A stretch of DNA of 64,000 bases. It comes from DATKHR01 sp036557365. Lineage in GTDB: Bacteria; Acidobacteriota; Vicinamibacteria; Vicinamibacterales; CAVVIG01. The position numbers were made by a program, and so were the translations under genes. Positions within the stretch are counted from its first letter, which is position 1. Each line of letters starts with the position of its first letter. The DNA lies in assembly GCA_036557365.1 (NCBI GenBank), contig DATBHR010000077.1, positions 310,001 through 374,000 on the forward strand, read 5' to 3'. Below the pieces are notes generated by a model that saw only the letters and a list, made by a program, of their open reading frames with translations, ran no database searches and had not been told where the DNA came from. Below are positions 49,255 to 59,824 of this stretch, one piece after another.

Positions 49255-50814
49255 TCAGCGAGTCAGGCAATCAGCGTAGTGGATTTTCCAGTGTATATCG
49301 TCGCGCGCCGGGAAGTCTTCGCGAAAGTGGCCGCCGCGGCTCTCTTCGCGGCGCAGCGCCGCACGCGTGATCAGCCGTGCGACCGTCGCGAGATTCCTCA
49401 GCCGCAGGCCGGCCGGATCCGCTGACGGCTCGCGTGCGGCCTCGCGATCCAGCCGCGCGGCCGCAGCCTCGAGATCCGCACGTGTGCGAAAGAGTCCCGC
49501 AGCATTCCACATCAGCGAACGCACAGCGTCGGTGGTCATTGGCTCGCCCGCGCGTAAATCCGAGGGAACATCGAGACGATGAGCTGCGGGCCCGACGACG
49601 CGATCGGCGCGGAGCGATGCAGATTCGGGAGCGCGAGTCATCGCAAGCGCCGCGCGCGCACCGAAGACGAGTCCTTCCAGCAGCGAGTTGCTCGCGAGCC
49701 GGTTCGCACCGTGAACGCCGGTGCACGCGACCTCGCCCGCCGTATACAGCCGCCGCAGCGACGTGCGGCCCCACTCGTCGCTGTCCACGCCGCCCATGAT
49801 GTAGTGCGCGGCGGGGCCGACCGGAATCGGATCGCGCGCGAGATCGAGACCGACCTGGCGGCACATCGCGGCGATCGTCGGAAATCGGCGGACGACGAAA
49901 CCGGGATCGAGGTGCGCCAGCGTGAGGAACACCGGACCGTTCGTCCGCGCGCCTTCGCGCACGATGCCGCGCGCCACGACATCACGCGGCGCCAGGTCCC
50001 CGTCGTCGTGATACTGGCGCATGAACGCCTCACCGTGGACGTTCACGAGCCGCGCGCCTTCGCCGCGAAGCGCCTCGGAGATCAGGAATCGCGGAGCGCC
50101 CGCCAGCTTGAGCGCCGTCGGGTGAAACTGAACGAACTCCAGATCGGCCACGCGAGCACCCGCGTGATACGCGAGCGCGATGCCGTCGCCCGTCGCAACG
50201 GCGGGATTCGTCGTCTCGGCAAACACCTGACCGGCGCCGCCGGTCGCCAGCAGCGTGGCATCGGCGCGGACTTCCTCGCGCCGCCCCTGCGCATCGAAGA
50301 AGGCGACGCCGCGAACGTCCGTGTCGCCGCTCGATGTGTCGACGAGGAGATCGGTGACGAGTGCGTGGTCGATCGTCGTCACCGACGGAAGCGAGCTGAC
50401 CTGGTGCCACAGCACGCGGCCGATCTCGCGGCCGGTCGCGTCGCCGGCATGAAGGACCCGGCGCACTGAATGCGCGGCCTCACGCCCGAGCGCGAGACGC
50501 CCGTCAGCATCGCGCTCGAAAGCCGCACCCCACTCGATCAACTGACGGACGTCAGCAGCACCGTTCTCGACGAGGATGCGCACCGCGGCCTCGTCGCACA
50601 ATCCGTCTCCGGCGCGAATCGTGTCCGCCGCGTGCAGCGCCGGCGAGTCATCGTCGCCGACCGCAGCCGCAATTCCACCCTGCGCATAACCGGTGTTGCT
50701 TTCGGTCGGCTCGGCCTTCGTGAGCACGAGGACCCGGCCGACCGACGCGAGGGTCACGGCCGCGCGCAGTCCCGCGATGCCGCCGCCGACGATCAGAAAA
50801 TCGGTGGAACGCAC
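49255..50814 (-). CDS. nadB: L-aspartate oxidase
   Basis: 519 residues from GTG 50814. The FAD-binding Rossmann motif FLIVGGGIAGLRAAV is at the N-terminus, followed by SNTGYAQGGIAAAV, the family's substrate loop. The succinate-dehydrogenase-like motif EFVQFHPTAL and GEVACTGVHGANRLASNSLLEGLVFG identify the flavoprotein subfamily. It oxidises aspartate to iminoaspartate, the first step of de novo NAD synthesis; nadA and nadC are not in the window. TAGGAT on the minus strand lies 9 nt before the GTG. Confidence 0.96.
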   Translation of the reverse strand: MRSTDFLIVGGGIAGLRAAVTLASVGRVLVLTKAEPTESNTGYAQGGIAAAVGDDDSPALHAADTIRAGDGLCDEAAVRILVENGAADVRQLIEWGAAFERDADGRLALGREAAHSVRRVLHAGDATGREIGRVLWHQVSSLPSVTTIDHALVTDLLVDTSSGDTDVRGVAFFDAQGRREEVRADATLLATGGAGQVFAETTNPAVATGDGIALAYHAGARVADLEFVQFHPTALKLAGAPRFLISEALRGEGARLVNVHGEAFMRQYHDDGDLAPRDVVARGIVREGARTNGPVFLTLAHLDPGFVVRRFPTIAAMCRQVGLDLARDPIPVGPAAHYIMGGVDSDEWGRTSLRRLYTAGEVACTGVHGANRLASNSLLEGLVFGARAALAMTRAPESASLRADRVVGPAAHRLDVPSDLRAGEPMTTDAVRSLMWNAAGLFRTRADLEAAAARLDREAAREPSADPAGLRLRNLATVARLITRAALRREESRGGHFREDFPARDDIHWKIHYADCLTR

Positions 50815-50844
50815 GCGGATGCTATCCTACCATCCGAAAATTGC

Positions 50845-51939
50845 ATGACTTCGGCCACTGCTCTTCGCATCGACGTGACGACGCCGTCGCGCGCGTACGT
50901 CGTCACCATTGCTGATGGCGCGATCAATGGAATCGGATCGCTGCTGGACGAGCTCAAGCTGCCGGCGCGCCGCATCGTCGTCTCGAGCCCGCTCGTGTGG
51001 CGGCTGCACGGCGAACGGTTCAGCCGCGCAAGCGGTCTCCAGGATCCGATCCTCATCCCCGACGGCGAGCGCTACAAAGTGCTCGCGACCGTGACGCGCG
51101 TCTACGACGCGCTCGTCCGCGTGTCGGCGGATCGCGCGACGACCATTGTGACACTCGGCGGCGGCGTGATCGGCGACATGGCGGGATTCGCAGCGGCGAC
51201 GTATCTGCGCGGCGTCGCTCTCGTCCACGTGCCGACGACGCTGCTCGCGCAGGTGGACAGTGCGATTGGCGGCAAAGTGGGCGTCAACCATCCGCAGGGC
51301 AAGAACATGATCGGCGCGTTCTACCAGCCGCACGCGGTCGTGGTCGACCCGGCGTTTCTCGGGACGCTGCCGCGGCGAGAGTTCCGCGCCGGCCTGTACG
51401 AGGTGATCAAGTACGGAATGACGTCGAGCGTCACGCTTTTTGACCGCGTGACGAAGGAGCGAAAGGCGATCTTCGCGCGCGAACCCGAGACGCTCATCCC
51501 GATCATCGCCGAGTCGTGCCGCATCAAATCCGCGGTCGTGTCGGCAGACGAACGCGAATCCGGTCTTCGGCGCATTCTGAACTTCGGCCATACGGCGGGA
51601 CACGCACTCGAGTCCGTCACGAAGTACCGGCGATTCCGTCACGGCGAAGCGGTCGCGTACGGAATGCTTGTCGCCGCCGAAGTGGCAGCCGCGCGCGGGG
51701 CCATCGCCGACCGCGATCGACAGGCGCTGTCCAGTCTGATTGCGGGTCTGGGGCCGCTGCCGCCGATTGCGGACATCTCGTCTGCGCAGATGCTCGAAGC
51801 CGTCCAGCACGACAAGAAGATCGTCAACGGCCGGCTGCACTACGTGCTGCCGACGACCGTCGGCGCGACGGCTATCGTCGATGATGTGACGACGAAAGAA
51901 CTCGCGGCGGCGCTGATGCGGACGGGATTCGCCGCGTGA
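50845..51939 (+). CDS. aroB: 3-dehydroquinate synthase
   Basis: 364 residues from ATG 50845. NAD binding is shown by TLGGGVIGDMAGFAAATYLRG; metal ligands and active-site residues are in VPTTLLAQVDSAIGGKVGVNHPQGKNMIGAFYQP, EVIKYG (Glu), ILNFGHTAGHALE (His) and HGEAVAYGM (His). It closes the ring in step two of the shikimate pathway. It is divergent from nadB over only 30 bp; TATCCT (50823-50828) and TACCAT (50828-50833) are possible -10 boxes. Confidence 0.97.
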   Translation: MTSATALRIDVTTPSRAYVVTIADGAINGIGSLLDELKLPARRIVVSSPLVWRLHGERFSRASGLQDPILIPDGERYKVLATVTRVYDALVRVSADRATTIVTLGGGVIGDMAGFAAATYLRGVALVHVPTTLLAQVDSAIGGKVGVNHPQGKNMIGAFYQPHAVVVDPAFLGTLPRREFRAGLYEVIKYGMTSSVTLFDRVTKERKAIFAREPETLIPIIAESCRIKSAVVSADERESGLRRILNFGHTAGHALESVTKYRRFRHGEAVAYGMLVAAEVAAARGAIADRDRQALSSLIAGLGPLPPIADISSAQMLEAVQHDKKIVNGRLHYVLPTTVGATAIVDDVTTKELAAALMRTGFAA

Positions 51940-51980
51940 TTGGATTCAGGAGGTCGTTGTCCGCACGCTGTGGCCGGCGC

Positions 51981-53392
<1,412 letters not shown>

Positions 53393-53396
<4 letters not shown>

Positions 53397-53956
53397 CGCA
53401 GCCAGCCGGGCGGAACGCCCGCGCGGCGTGCTTCTTCTTCGAGGTCGGTGAGGGCCTTGCGATCCTGGATGACCTGCGCCTTCAGGCGCTCGAGCTCGGA
53501 GACCGCTTTCTGGCGATCCTGCCCGATCGTCGCCCGCTGCGCCGGATCGTCACGATTGACGAAGTCGGTCGTCAGCGCGTTGATGCGCGACTGCAGCGCC
53601 TCGACGTAGGTGGAGTCGCGGTCGAGCGTATCCTGCAGCGTCTTGCGCCGGGACGACCAGTAGGCCTGTCCCTTCGTTTCGGTCTTTTCGTCCTTCTGCG
53701 CGTCCTTCGACCCTGCGGCAGGCGTGGCCTGCGCGCTGTCGGTCCCGCTGGCGCCCGGCGTTGCAGGCGGCGGGGTCGACGGCGGTGCGACCGGCTCGAG
53801 GTCCTTGTTCGTGTAGACCTTGGTCGGTTGCGGCTGGGTCTTGCGCCGCTCTTCTTCTTTTCGGGCAACGTCGGCCAGTGACTGGGCGCACAACTGGCTT
53901 GCCGAGGCAACCAGAATCAGGCCGGCGAGAACGGGAGTGACGTGGATCGCGCGCAT
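53393..53956 (-). CDS. exported coiled-coil protein
   Basis: 187 residues from ATG 53956. A signal peptide ends LCAQ (about residue 25). A Pro/Thr/Ala-rich charged linker (about 40-95) precedes a long helical segment (about 105-175) with heptad-like spacing (YWSSRRKTLQDTLDRDSTYVEAL; KAVSELERLKAQVIQDRKALTDLEEEARR). It ends GVPPGWLR. No enzymatic motif is seen. It couples to the regulator gene by a 4-nt overlap and follows the minor pilin genes, so it may act in pilus assembly; that is inference from position. Confidence 0.85.
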
Positions 53957-54017
53957 ATCTGTCGCGTACCTTATCGGCGTCTTCGAGATCGTACGTGAGG
54001 CCTGCGAATTCTTCAAC

Positions 54018-54031
54018 AATCCGGCCGGATT
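54018..54031. other. 14-bp perfect palindrome at the end of the PilX-like gene
   Basis: AATCCGGCCGGATT overlaps the last base of the stop codon and opens a 74-bp spacer inside the operon. It could be a transcript hairpin or a binding site; it lacks a T-tract. Confidence 0.4.
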
Positions 54032-54591
54032 CAGCGCAGTTCTTCCCATGAGTCCACGAGCACCATTCCGGGACGTCGCAGCAGGACAAGCTGGACGGTT
54101 CGCCGGGAGGCGCGCGTCCCGAACGCAATTGCACGCAATTTCAACTGCTCCGGTAGCGCCGCATCCTCGGAGACGAGGACGACCACGTAGCAGGGTGACG
54201 GCGAGCCGGGCGACGTCGACACCAGCTGAGCGAGACGACCGTAGGCGTAGATCCGCCAGCCCGCATTTGCCGCAGCGACCGCGGACAAGTCGACCGAAGA
54301 ACCGTCGGCAAGACGCCGCACCTCGCCAAGCGGCGCCGGATCGATGAAGGCCGACGGCAGCGTGCCTTGAACGACGGCGTCCCATTGGGGCGCGAGCGGC
54401 GTGAGCTCGGCGAACGCCCATTCCGCGGCGGCATCCGCCGCATAGAACGTCTCCTGACTGCTGCGATAGCCGGCTGCAATCATCGCTTCCGTCGATCCCG
54501 TCAGGACGACGGCTCCGGCAAGCACCGAGACGAGCAGGATGGCCATCACCACGAGCATCAATGCGATTCCTCGCTCGCCGCGCGCGGCCAC
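54031..54591 (-). CDS. PilX-like minor pilin
   Basis: 186 residues from GTG 54591, 2 nt after the upstream stop. After a short basic leader (AARGERG) the cleavage Gly is followed by IALMLVVMAILLVSVLAGAVVLTG; the usual Glu at +5 is absent, as in PilX/GspK-type pilins that cap the tip. SQETFYAADAAAEWAFAEL follows, characteristic of PilX. The remaining C-terminal domain (about 60-186) is beta-rich with one cysteine. Second-to-last pilin gene in the cluster. Confidence 0.85.
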   Translation of the reverse strand: MAARGERGIALMLVVMAILLVSVLAGAVVLTGSTEAMIAAGYRSSQETFYAADAAAEWAFAELTPLAPQWDAVVQGTLPSAFIDPAPLGEVRRLADGSSVDLSAVAAANAGWRIYAYGRLAQLVSTSPGSPSPCYVVVLVSEDAALPEQLKLRAIAFGTRASRRTVQLVLLRRPGMVLVDSWEELR

Positions 54592-54593
54592 GA

Positions 54594-55457
54594 TCAGCGA
54601 TTCCCCGCCATGTTGCGCGGCGCGATTGTGAACGCGACGTCCAGGTCCGGCGCCCATCGTCGTCCACTTGCCGCGGTTCCGGGATGCGCGAAAAGAACAG
54701 CCGTCGGACCTCGAAGCGAAGCGGCGGCTGCCTGCACGCGCAAATGAACGATGACTTGACGCACGCGCAAGAGGTCCGCGTCCCATCGCGCGGGAGCACC
54801 TGCATCAGGACACCATGGTCCGTCGGTGAAGACGGCATCGGTCAAGGGAACGAGGCTGACCTCGGGAGCCGCCAGATCGGGCAGTCGTGGACTCGGGATG
54901 TCCGAGCCGTTGTCCACGAAAACGCAGTTCTCGCGCGGCGCGTAAGGCGGCACGGCGGCGATCGTGGGAGCCGGTCCGTAGGTCGTCCACGGCCCGTCTA
55001 CTTCCGAAAGCGGCCGGACCATCGTTGGAGGCCGCGGATCGCCAAGGTATGAGAACGACAGACCGACGACGTTGTCGACGACCGGGACGTCCAGCGGAGA
55101 ACCGCTGGTCGAGGACATGAGCTGATACACGCCGCCCGCATCGTCTGACTTCAACCAGTACGTAACGACCGTTCTTCCTATCGCGCTGATCGTGTCGGAC
55201 TTGACGGTTCCCGGCGCATCGGGGGACGCGCCATCCGACCTGTAGGGCCGCACAGCGGACACATCGAGCAAATCTCTGAGAAGCGAGTCAACCGCGACGC
55301 GCAGCCGTTGATGCATGTCCGAGCGTTCGGTTTCGACGGCGACCGCGTCGGACGACAACACCGCGAAGATCGCACCGGTCACCACGATGCCGATGCCAAG
55401 CGCCAGCGTGAGCTCGATCGTCGTGAAGCCATCGACCCTTTTCACGACGGACTCCAT
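54594..55457 (-). CDS. PilW-like minor pilin with two cysteines
   Basis: 287 residues from ATG 55457. The type III signal is KRVDGFTTIELTLALGIGIVVTGAIF, with Glu at +5. The C-terminal globular domain is mostly beta, with an acidic/aromatic middle region (DGPWTTYGPAP). It has exactly two cysteines, ENCVFVDNG and DGPWCPDAG, spaced 42 residues apart and suited to form one disulfide. It overlaps the preceding PilV-like gene by 16 nt and is followed after 2 nt by the PilX-like gene. Confidence 0.85.
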   Translation of the reverse strand: MESVVKRVDGFTTIELTLALGIGIVVTGAIFAVLSSDAVAVETERSDMHQRLRVAVDSLLRDLLDVSAVRPYRSDGASPDAPGTVKSDTISAIGRTVVTYWLKSDDAGGVYQLMSSTSGSPLDVPVVDNVVGLSFSYLGDPRPPTMVRPLSEVDGPWTTYGPAPTIAAVPPYAPRENCVFVDNGSDIPSPRLPDLAAPEVSLVPLTDAVFTDGPWCPDAGAPARWDADLLRVRQVIVHLRVQAAAASLRGPTAVLFAHPGTAASGRRWAPDLDVAFTIAPRNMAGNR

Positions 55458-55873
55458 GCCCTTCTGGTTTTCGCCGAGATCAGATGGGCATCGGCCGACG
55501 TGCGTCCCGCGAGTACGACGACGTGCAGCACCACGGCGTCGGCGGCGTGACCCGGCATCGCCACGATCGACCACCGCCGCCGGTAGCCGGGACTTGGTTG
55601 ATCCCAATAGCCGTCGAGGTCCGTTTGCAGCGAATCGAGGCCAGGCGGCGCAAGTGCAGAATCGCCGAAGGCGCGCGCGCGCAGTTCCTCCATCTTCGAC
55701 GCGGCGAGCAGCGCCGAGTACGTGACATCCCTGGCGCCCTGATTTCTCACCGCAGACGACGCCAGGACGTTCGCGAGCGGTACGAGCGCGGCCGCCAGCA
55801 GAGCGATGGCAAAGAGAACTTCGAGGAGCGTGAATCCTCTGGTCGTGGCGAGCGGCGTCGTCGAGTGGCGCAT
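55442..55873 (-). CDS. PilV-like minor pilin
   Basis: 143 residues from ATG 55873. The type III signal TTRGFTLLEVLFAIALLAAALVPLANV is canonical (cleavage after Gly, Glu at +5). The short C-terminal part has AASKMEELRARAFG, a typical PilV/GspI segment, and strands ending in VVLHVVVLAGRT. No cysteine. It lies 122 bp downstream of the kinase gene stop; the hairpin GCAGATT-GCAG-AATCTGC (55973-55990) stands in that gap. Confidence 0.88.
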   Translation of the reverse strand: MRHSTTPLATTRGFTLLEVLFAIALLAAALVPLANVLASSAVRNQGARDVTYSALLAASKMEELRARAFGDSALAPPGLDSLQTDLDGYWDQPSPGYRRRWSIVAMPGHAADAVVLHVVVLAGRTSADAHLISAKTRRAWSPS

Positions 55874-55995
55874 CGCCAAGGCGAATGAGCAACGGCCGAT
55901 CCGCCGCGCGCGATTACGCCGAAGTCAGTTTCTGTTCGTCGGACGCGGATCGCTGGCGACTCGTTCGCCACCGCAGATTGCAGAATCTGCGATCG

Positions 55996-57255
55996 TCAGT
56001 CGGCGAGCGGCAGCGTCACCTGCAAACTGGCACCGCCGGCTGGCGACGCGCCGGCGGTGACGCGGCCGTTGTGGAAGACGACGATCTTCTGAACGAGAGC
56101 GAGACCGAGCCCGGTGCCGCTCCGCTTGGAGGTGAAGAACGGTTGGAATACGCGGTCGCGGAGTTCCATCGGAATGCCGGCGCCGTTGTCCGTGACGACA
56201 ATCCGCGACTGCTTTTGCTGGGAGTCGACGTCGGACTGAATCGCAATCGCCGGCGCAACGGACGCGGCGACGCAGGCGTCGAGGGCGTTGCGGAGCAGGT
56301 TGCTGAACGCCTGGCGCAGAAGAACTTCGTCGCCATCGATGACGCCGAAGTCGCCGCGCGTCACCACTTCGCCGCCGAGCAGCTTCACGTCGGCGCGGAT
56401 CTCCTCGGCCGCGCGTTCGCAGATCGTGCGCAGCTCGACGCGCGACAACGCGAGCTCGGCCGGCCGGGCAAACGCGAGAAAGTTCGTCACCACTTCCCCG
56501 AGCGATTCCGCTTCGGCACGAATCCCCTGCACATACGGACGGTACGACGAAGGGATGGCGGTCAGATCGAACAGCTTGCTGTAGCCGTGAATCGTGGCCA
56601 GTCCGTTCCTGAATTCGTGCGCGATACCCGCGGTCAGCTCGCCCACCGCCGCGAGGCTGTGCTTCAGCCGCAGCTGTTCTTCGAGGTCCTTGATCGCGGT
56701 GAGATCGGTGAACAGGCAGATCGCACCGTGGATCTCGTGACGCGCGTCCGACAGCGGAGAGACGGTGACGCCAAGGTGTGAGACACCGTGCTTGGGTTCG
56801 GGCAGCGAAACCGTGCGGCGCGTGATCGCGTTGCGCGTTCGGAGGCATTCCCGGATGACTTCCGTCAGCGACAGATCGTTCAACGTCCGGCGCACGTCAT
56901 CGGCCGTTGAGTCGTCCGCGAGGCCGATCATCCGGCGTCCCGCGGGATTCAGGATGCGGATGTCACCGGTCAGGTCGGTGACGAGCAGGCCCGCCGTCAG
57001 GCTCGCGATGATTTCCTCGCTCAGCCGCTCGGACGCCTCCGCGCGCGCGGCCGTCGCGCGCTCCTGCGCCTTCAGCTTCGCGACCGCCTCCTGCAGCGCG
57101 GCGGACATCAGCGCGAGCTCGGTCCGATCGACGCGCGAATGGCGCTGCGCGTCGCGCGCCGCAAACGCGAACCGAAGGGTCGCGAACGTGACGACGGCGA
57201 CCATCGCGCCAACGATCGACGTCAATCCGAGCAGTGCGTAGCCGGCGGGTGTCAT
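55996..57255 (-). CDS. PilS/NtrB-like sensor histidine kinase
   Basis: 419 residues from ATG 57255 (a TTG lies 9 nt upstream). One N-terminal membrane helix (about 4-28), a short coiled coil (about 40-80), a PAS domain (about 85-190, VTDLTGDIRILNPAGRRMIGL), then HisKA with the phospho-acceptor His in AGIAHEFRNGLATIHGY and the ATPase domain with N-box LLRNALDAC, G1 VTDNGAGIP, F-box FQPFFTSKRSGTGLGLAL. It should phosphorylate the sigma-54 regulator at the end of this operon. Confidence 0.95.
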   Translation of the reverse strand: MTPAGYALLGLTSIVGAMVAVVTFATLRFAFAARDAQRHSRVDRTELALMSAALQEAVAKLKAQERATAARAEASERLSEEIIASLTAGLLVTDLTGDIRILNPAGRRMIGLADDSTADDVRRTLNDLSLTEVIRECLRTRNAITRRTVSLPEPKHGVSHLGVTVSPLSDARHEIHGAICLFTDLTAIKDLEEQLRLKHSLAAVGELTAGIAHEFRNGLATIHGYSKLFDLTAIPSSYRPYVQGIRAEAESLGEVVTNFLAFARPAELALSRVELRTICERAAEEIRADVKLLGGEVVTRGDFGVIDGDEVLLRQAFSNLLRNALDACVAASVAPAIAIQSDVDSQQKQSRIVVTDNGAGIPMELRDRVFQPFFTSKRSGTGLGLALVQKIVVFHNGRVTAGASPAGGASLQVTLPLAD

Positions 57256-57264
57256 CGGCGCCAA

Positions 57265-58041
57265 TCACCACTGACCGAGGTACCACGCGAGGATCGCCGG
57301 GCCGACCGTCATCGCTGCGCCGGCGCCGACCGCGAGGAATGTGCCGAACGGCAACGCGTATTTCATGTTGCCGCGTCGCGTCGCGATGAGGAAGACGCCG
57401 AGAATCGATCCAGCGACCGACGCGAGCACCAGCGTGAGCAGCGTGAGCTGCCAGCCAATGAACGCGCCCACCATCGCGAGCATCTTCACGTCGCCCATTC
57501 CGAGGCCGTCCTCGTGACGAATGCGGTAGTAGGCTTCGGCGATTCCCCACAGAATCCCGCCGCCCGCGAGGATGCCGATCAGCGACGACAGCCATCCTGG
57601 CTCCGTGAACAGGCTGAATGCGAACCCGACGACGATTCCAGGCAGCGTGATTGCGTTGGGCAGCAGATGATGCTCGAGATCGATGGCGAAGAGCGCGATC
57701 AACGCTGCACCGAACACGGCGCGCGAGACGAACAGCAGCGTCGGTCCAAATCGCCAGTACAGGAACGCAAACAGGCAGCCCGTCAGCGCCTCGATGAGCG
57801 GATAGCGCCACGAGATCGACGTGCGGCACGATCGGCAGCGTCCGCCGAGAACGAGGAAGCTGACGATCGGCACGTTCTCGTAGAACGCGAGCGGCCGCTT
57901 GCACGCCGGGCACGCCGATGCGGGCCAGACGACGGAGCGTCCCAACGGCAGTCGATAGATGCAGACGTTCAGGAAGCTGCCAACGACCGCGCCGACGATC
58001 GTGGCTCCCAGGATCTGCATGACCAGAGGCAGATCGTTCAT
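57265..58041 (-). CDS. pilD: prepilin leader peptidase / N-methyltransferase (A24)
   Basis: 258 residues. The N-terminal methyltransferase-type part has SFLNVCIYRLPLGRSVVWPASACPACKRPL...CRSC, the two-pair zinc site, followed by about seven membrane helices. The catalytic aspartates are visible in ALFAIDLEHHLLPN and GLGMGDVKMLAM. It cleaves the prepilin leader and methylates the new N-terminal residue at the inner membrane, which fits the three pilin genes downstream. The ATGA overlap joins it to the TPR gene. Confidence 0.96.
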   Translation of the reverse strand: MNDLPLVMQILGATIVGAVVGSFLNVCIYRLPLGRSVVWPASACPACKRPLAFYENVPIVSFLVLGGRCRSCRTSISWRYPLIEALTGCLFAFLYWRFGPTLLFVSRAVFGAALIALFAIDLEHHLLPNAITLPGIVVGFAFSLFTEPGWLSSLIGILAGGGILWGIAEAYYRIRHEDGLGMGDVKMLAMVGAFIGWQLTLLTLVLASVAGSILGVFLIATRRGNMKYALPFGTFLAVGAGAAMTVGPAILAWYLGQW

Positions 58042-59018
58042 GACGGCGGCACGGCAGTCGGCTCGGCCGGCAGCGGGTTCAGCGACGAGGCCGTCGAGAG
58101 CGTGACGCGACCCTCGGGCGTCAGCTCATACGGCTGACGGGTCGGATCGAGCGGGATGCCGGGAATCGCGCGGGCGCGCACGAGCGCCTCCCAACCGGAC
58201 GGCTTCTCACCTTCGCGCGCCGCGTACGCGTCCACGCGTTTTTGCAGCGCGTCGATCTCATCCAGCGCGCGGAGCTGCAGCAGGCGCTGCTCGGCGCTCC
58301 GGCGAAGCCAGTCCTGGTCGCTGCCCTGCAGAATGGCCGTCCACATCAGGCGCGATGAGTCACGGTCGCCGCCCTGCGCCAGCGTCGTCGCGGCGAGCGG
58401 CTGCAGCCAGTTCGGCGCGCCCGGCACGCGGCCCGCGCGTTCGAACCAGGACGCGGCGTCGCGGTAGTTGTGCTCGTACCAGTAATAAACGAACCCGACG
58501 TCTTCCATGTACTCCCACTTATCGGGCTGTTCGCGGATTCCCTTTTCGAGGAGCTTGACCGCCAGGTCTGGCCGGCCGTAGCCGGACGGATACGCCTCGG
58601 CGAGAAATATCGCGCCAAACCGGTAAGCCACCGCGAAGCGCGGGTCGAGCGTCGTCGCGATGTCGAGCAGCGGGTAGAGCTGATCGTAATCGGTCGAGGC
58701 CGCCAGGAGCGGGGGCGGAGGCGGCAGTCCATTGGACGCCTCGAGACGGCGCTTGGCGCCGCCGTAATACTGAAGCGCCCGAATCCAGTACAAGTCGGCG
58801 GCCAGCGTGTTGAACGACGTCGTCAAACGTCGGACCGCCGACGCCGACGTGATGTACACCACCGACTCGTCGATGTCGGCCGCGGGGAACGCACGCTCGC
58901 GCGCCGCTCCGAGCAGGTCCGCGCCGGTCAGCAGGACCACGGCCGCGACGACGACCGCGATCTTCTCCATCCACGAGCGCCGCGTGGACGGCGGCGCGGG
59001 CGATACCGGTTCACCCAT
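58038..59018 (-). CDS. membrane-anchored TPR-like protein of unknown function
   Basis: 326 residues from ATG 59018, which overlaps the permease stop by one base (TGATG); the GTG one codon earlier is also possible. A membrane helix (about 17-40) is followed by helical repeats resembling TPR units (LLDIATTLDPRFAVAYRFGAIFLAEA; YMEDVGFVYYWYEHNYRDAASWFERAGRV; WLQPLAATTLAQGGDRDSSRLMWTAIL). I do not recognise a named family. Its place between the ABC permease and pilD, with overlapping stops and starts on both sides, ties it to their function. Confidence 0.85.
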   Translation of the reverse strand: MGEPVSPAPPSTRRSWMEKIAVVVAAVVLLTGADLLGAARERAFPAADIDESVVYITSASAVRRLTTSFNTLAADLYWIRALQYYGGAKRRLEASNGLPPPPPLLAASTDYDQLYPLLDIATTLDPRFAVAYRFGAIFLAEAYPSGYGRPDLAVKLLEKGIREQPDKWEYMEDVGFVYYWYEHNYRDAASWFERAGRVPGAPNWLQPLAATTLAQGGDRDSSRLMWTAILQGSDQDWLRRSAEQRLLQLRALDEIDALQKRVDAYAAREGEKPSGWEALVRARAIPGIPLDPTRQPYELTPEGRVTLSTASSLNPLPAEPTAVPPS

Positions 59019-59824
59019 CACTTGAAATCACGCCGCGAAAACACGTAGCAGGCAACGAGGAGCAGCATCATTACGTACAGCAGCGCGTAACCGGTGGAGA
59101 GCGCGAGATACGCGGCTGGTACGGTCTGCCCGTGGACGACCTGCGACTTGATGTCGAACTGGGCCAGGTTTGGCAGGAGCCAATACACGCCGCGCGCAAC
59201 CATTTGCGCCGCCGGCGCGTCGATGACGTCCTGGAAGTTCCTCAAGTCCGCGCTGAAGTGCCCGACGATGACGACGCCAAAGGTGAGCGCGGCGGACAGG
59301 AGCGGCGTGGAGAACGACGAAAAGAACAGCGCGATGCCCGTTACGAACAGCAGCTCGACAAAGATCAGCGCGATGGCCTGCAGCAGCCGCGGATCGAGCG
59401 CCGGCGCGTCCCAGGCGCGTTCAATGACCGGGTCGATGCCCCATCGCATGTACGCCAGCACCAGATAGAGCGCGGCGGTCATGATCGCCAGGTTGACGGC
59501 GATTGTCAGCGAGAGCCCCGCGTACTTGCCGAGGATCAGCTGATAGCGGTGGATCGGTTTGGCGAGGAGGCCATAGACGCTGCGCCGCTCGACTTCCTTG
59601 GAGACGAGGCCGATGCCGATGAACACCGCGATGAACAGGCCGAAGACGAACATCGCGGCGAGGCCGAGGTCCTTGATGATCTTGACGTCCTGGCCGGCCG
59701 TCAGCTGACCGATCAAATACGACGCGCCCATCATGACGACCGCGAACAGCACGAGGTTGTAGAGGACCTTGTCGCGGACCGATTCACGAAACGCGTTGAG
59801 CGCGATCTGGCGGACCGCGTTCAT
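59018..59824 (-). CDS. ABC-2-type transporter permease
   Basis: 268 residues from ATG 59824; its ATGA overlaps the ATPase stop. Six hydrophobic segments are seen (about 20-42, 55-78, 102-125, 148-170, 178-205, 243-262). The pattern VSKEVERRSVYGLLAKPIHRYQLILGKYAGL is the typical cytoplasmic loop of ABC-2 permeases of the NosY/GldF kind. With the ATPase it forms a two-component transporter of unknown substrate. Confidence 0.92.
   Translation of the reverse strand: MNAVRQIALNAFRESVRDKVLYNLVLFAVVMMGASYLIGQLTAGQDVKIIKDLGLAAMFVFGLFIAVFIGIGLVSKEVERRSVYGLLAKPIHRYQLILGKYAGLSLTIAVNLAIMTAALYLVLAYMRWGIDPVIERAWDAPALDPRLLQAIALIFVELLFVTGIALFFSSFSTPLLSAALTFGVVIVGHFSADLRNFQDVIDAPAAQMVARGVYWLLPNLAQFDIKSQVVHGQTVPAAYLALSTGYALLYVMMLLLVACYVFSRRDFK

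Noticed and set aside
53957..54838. N-terminal 294-codon extension of the coiled-coil protein frame
   Set aside because: Antiparallel neighbours show PilX-like and PilW-like coding in another frame; a signal peptide begins at ATG 53956.
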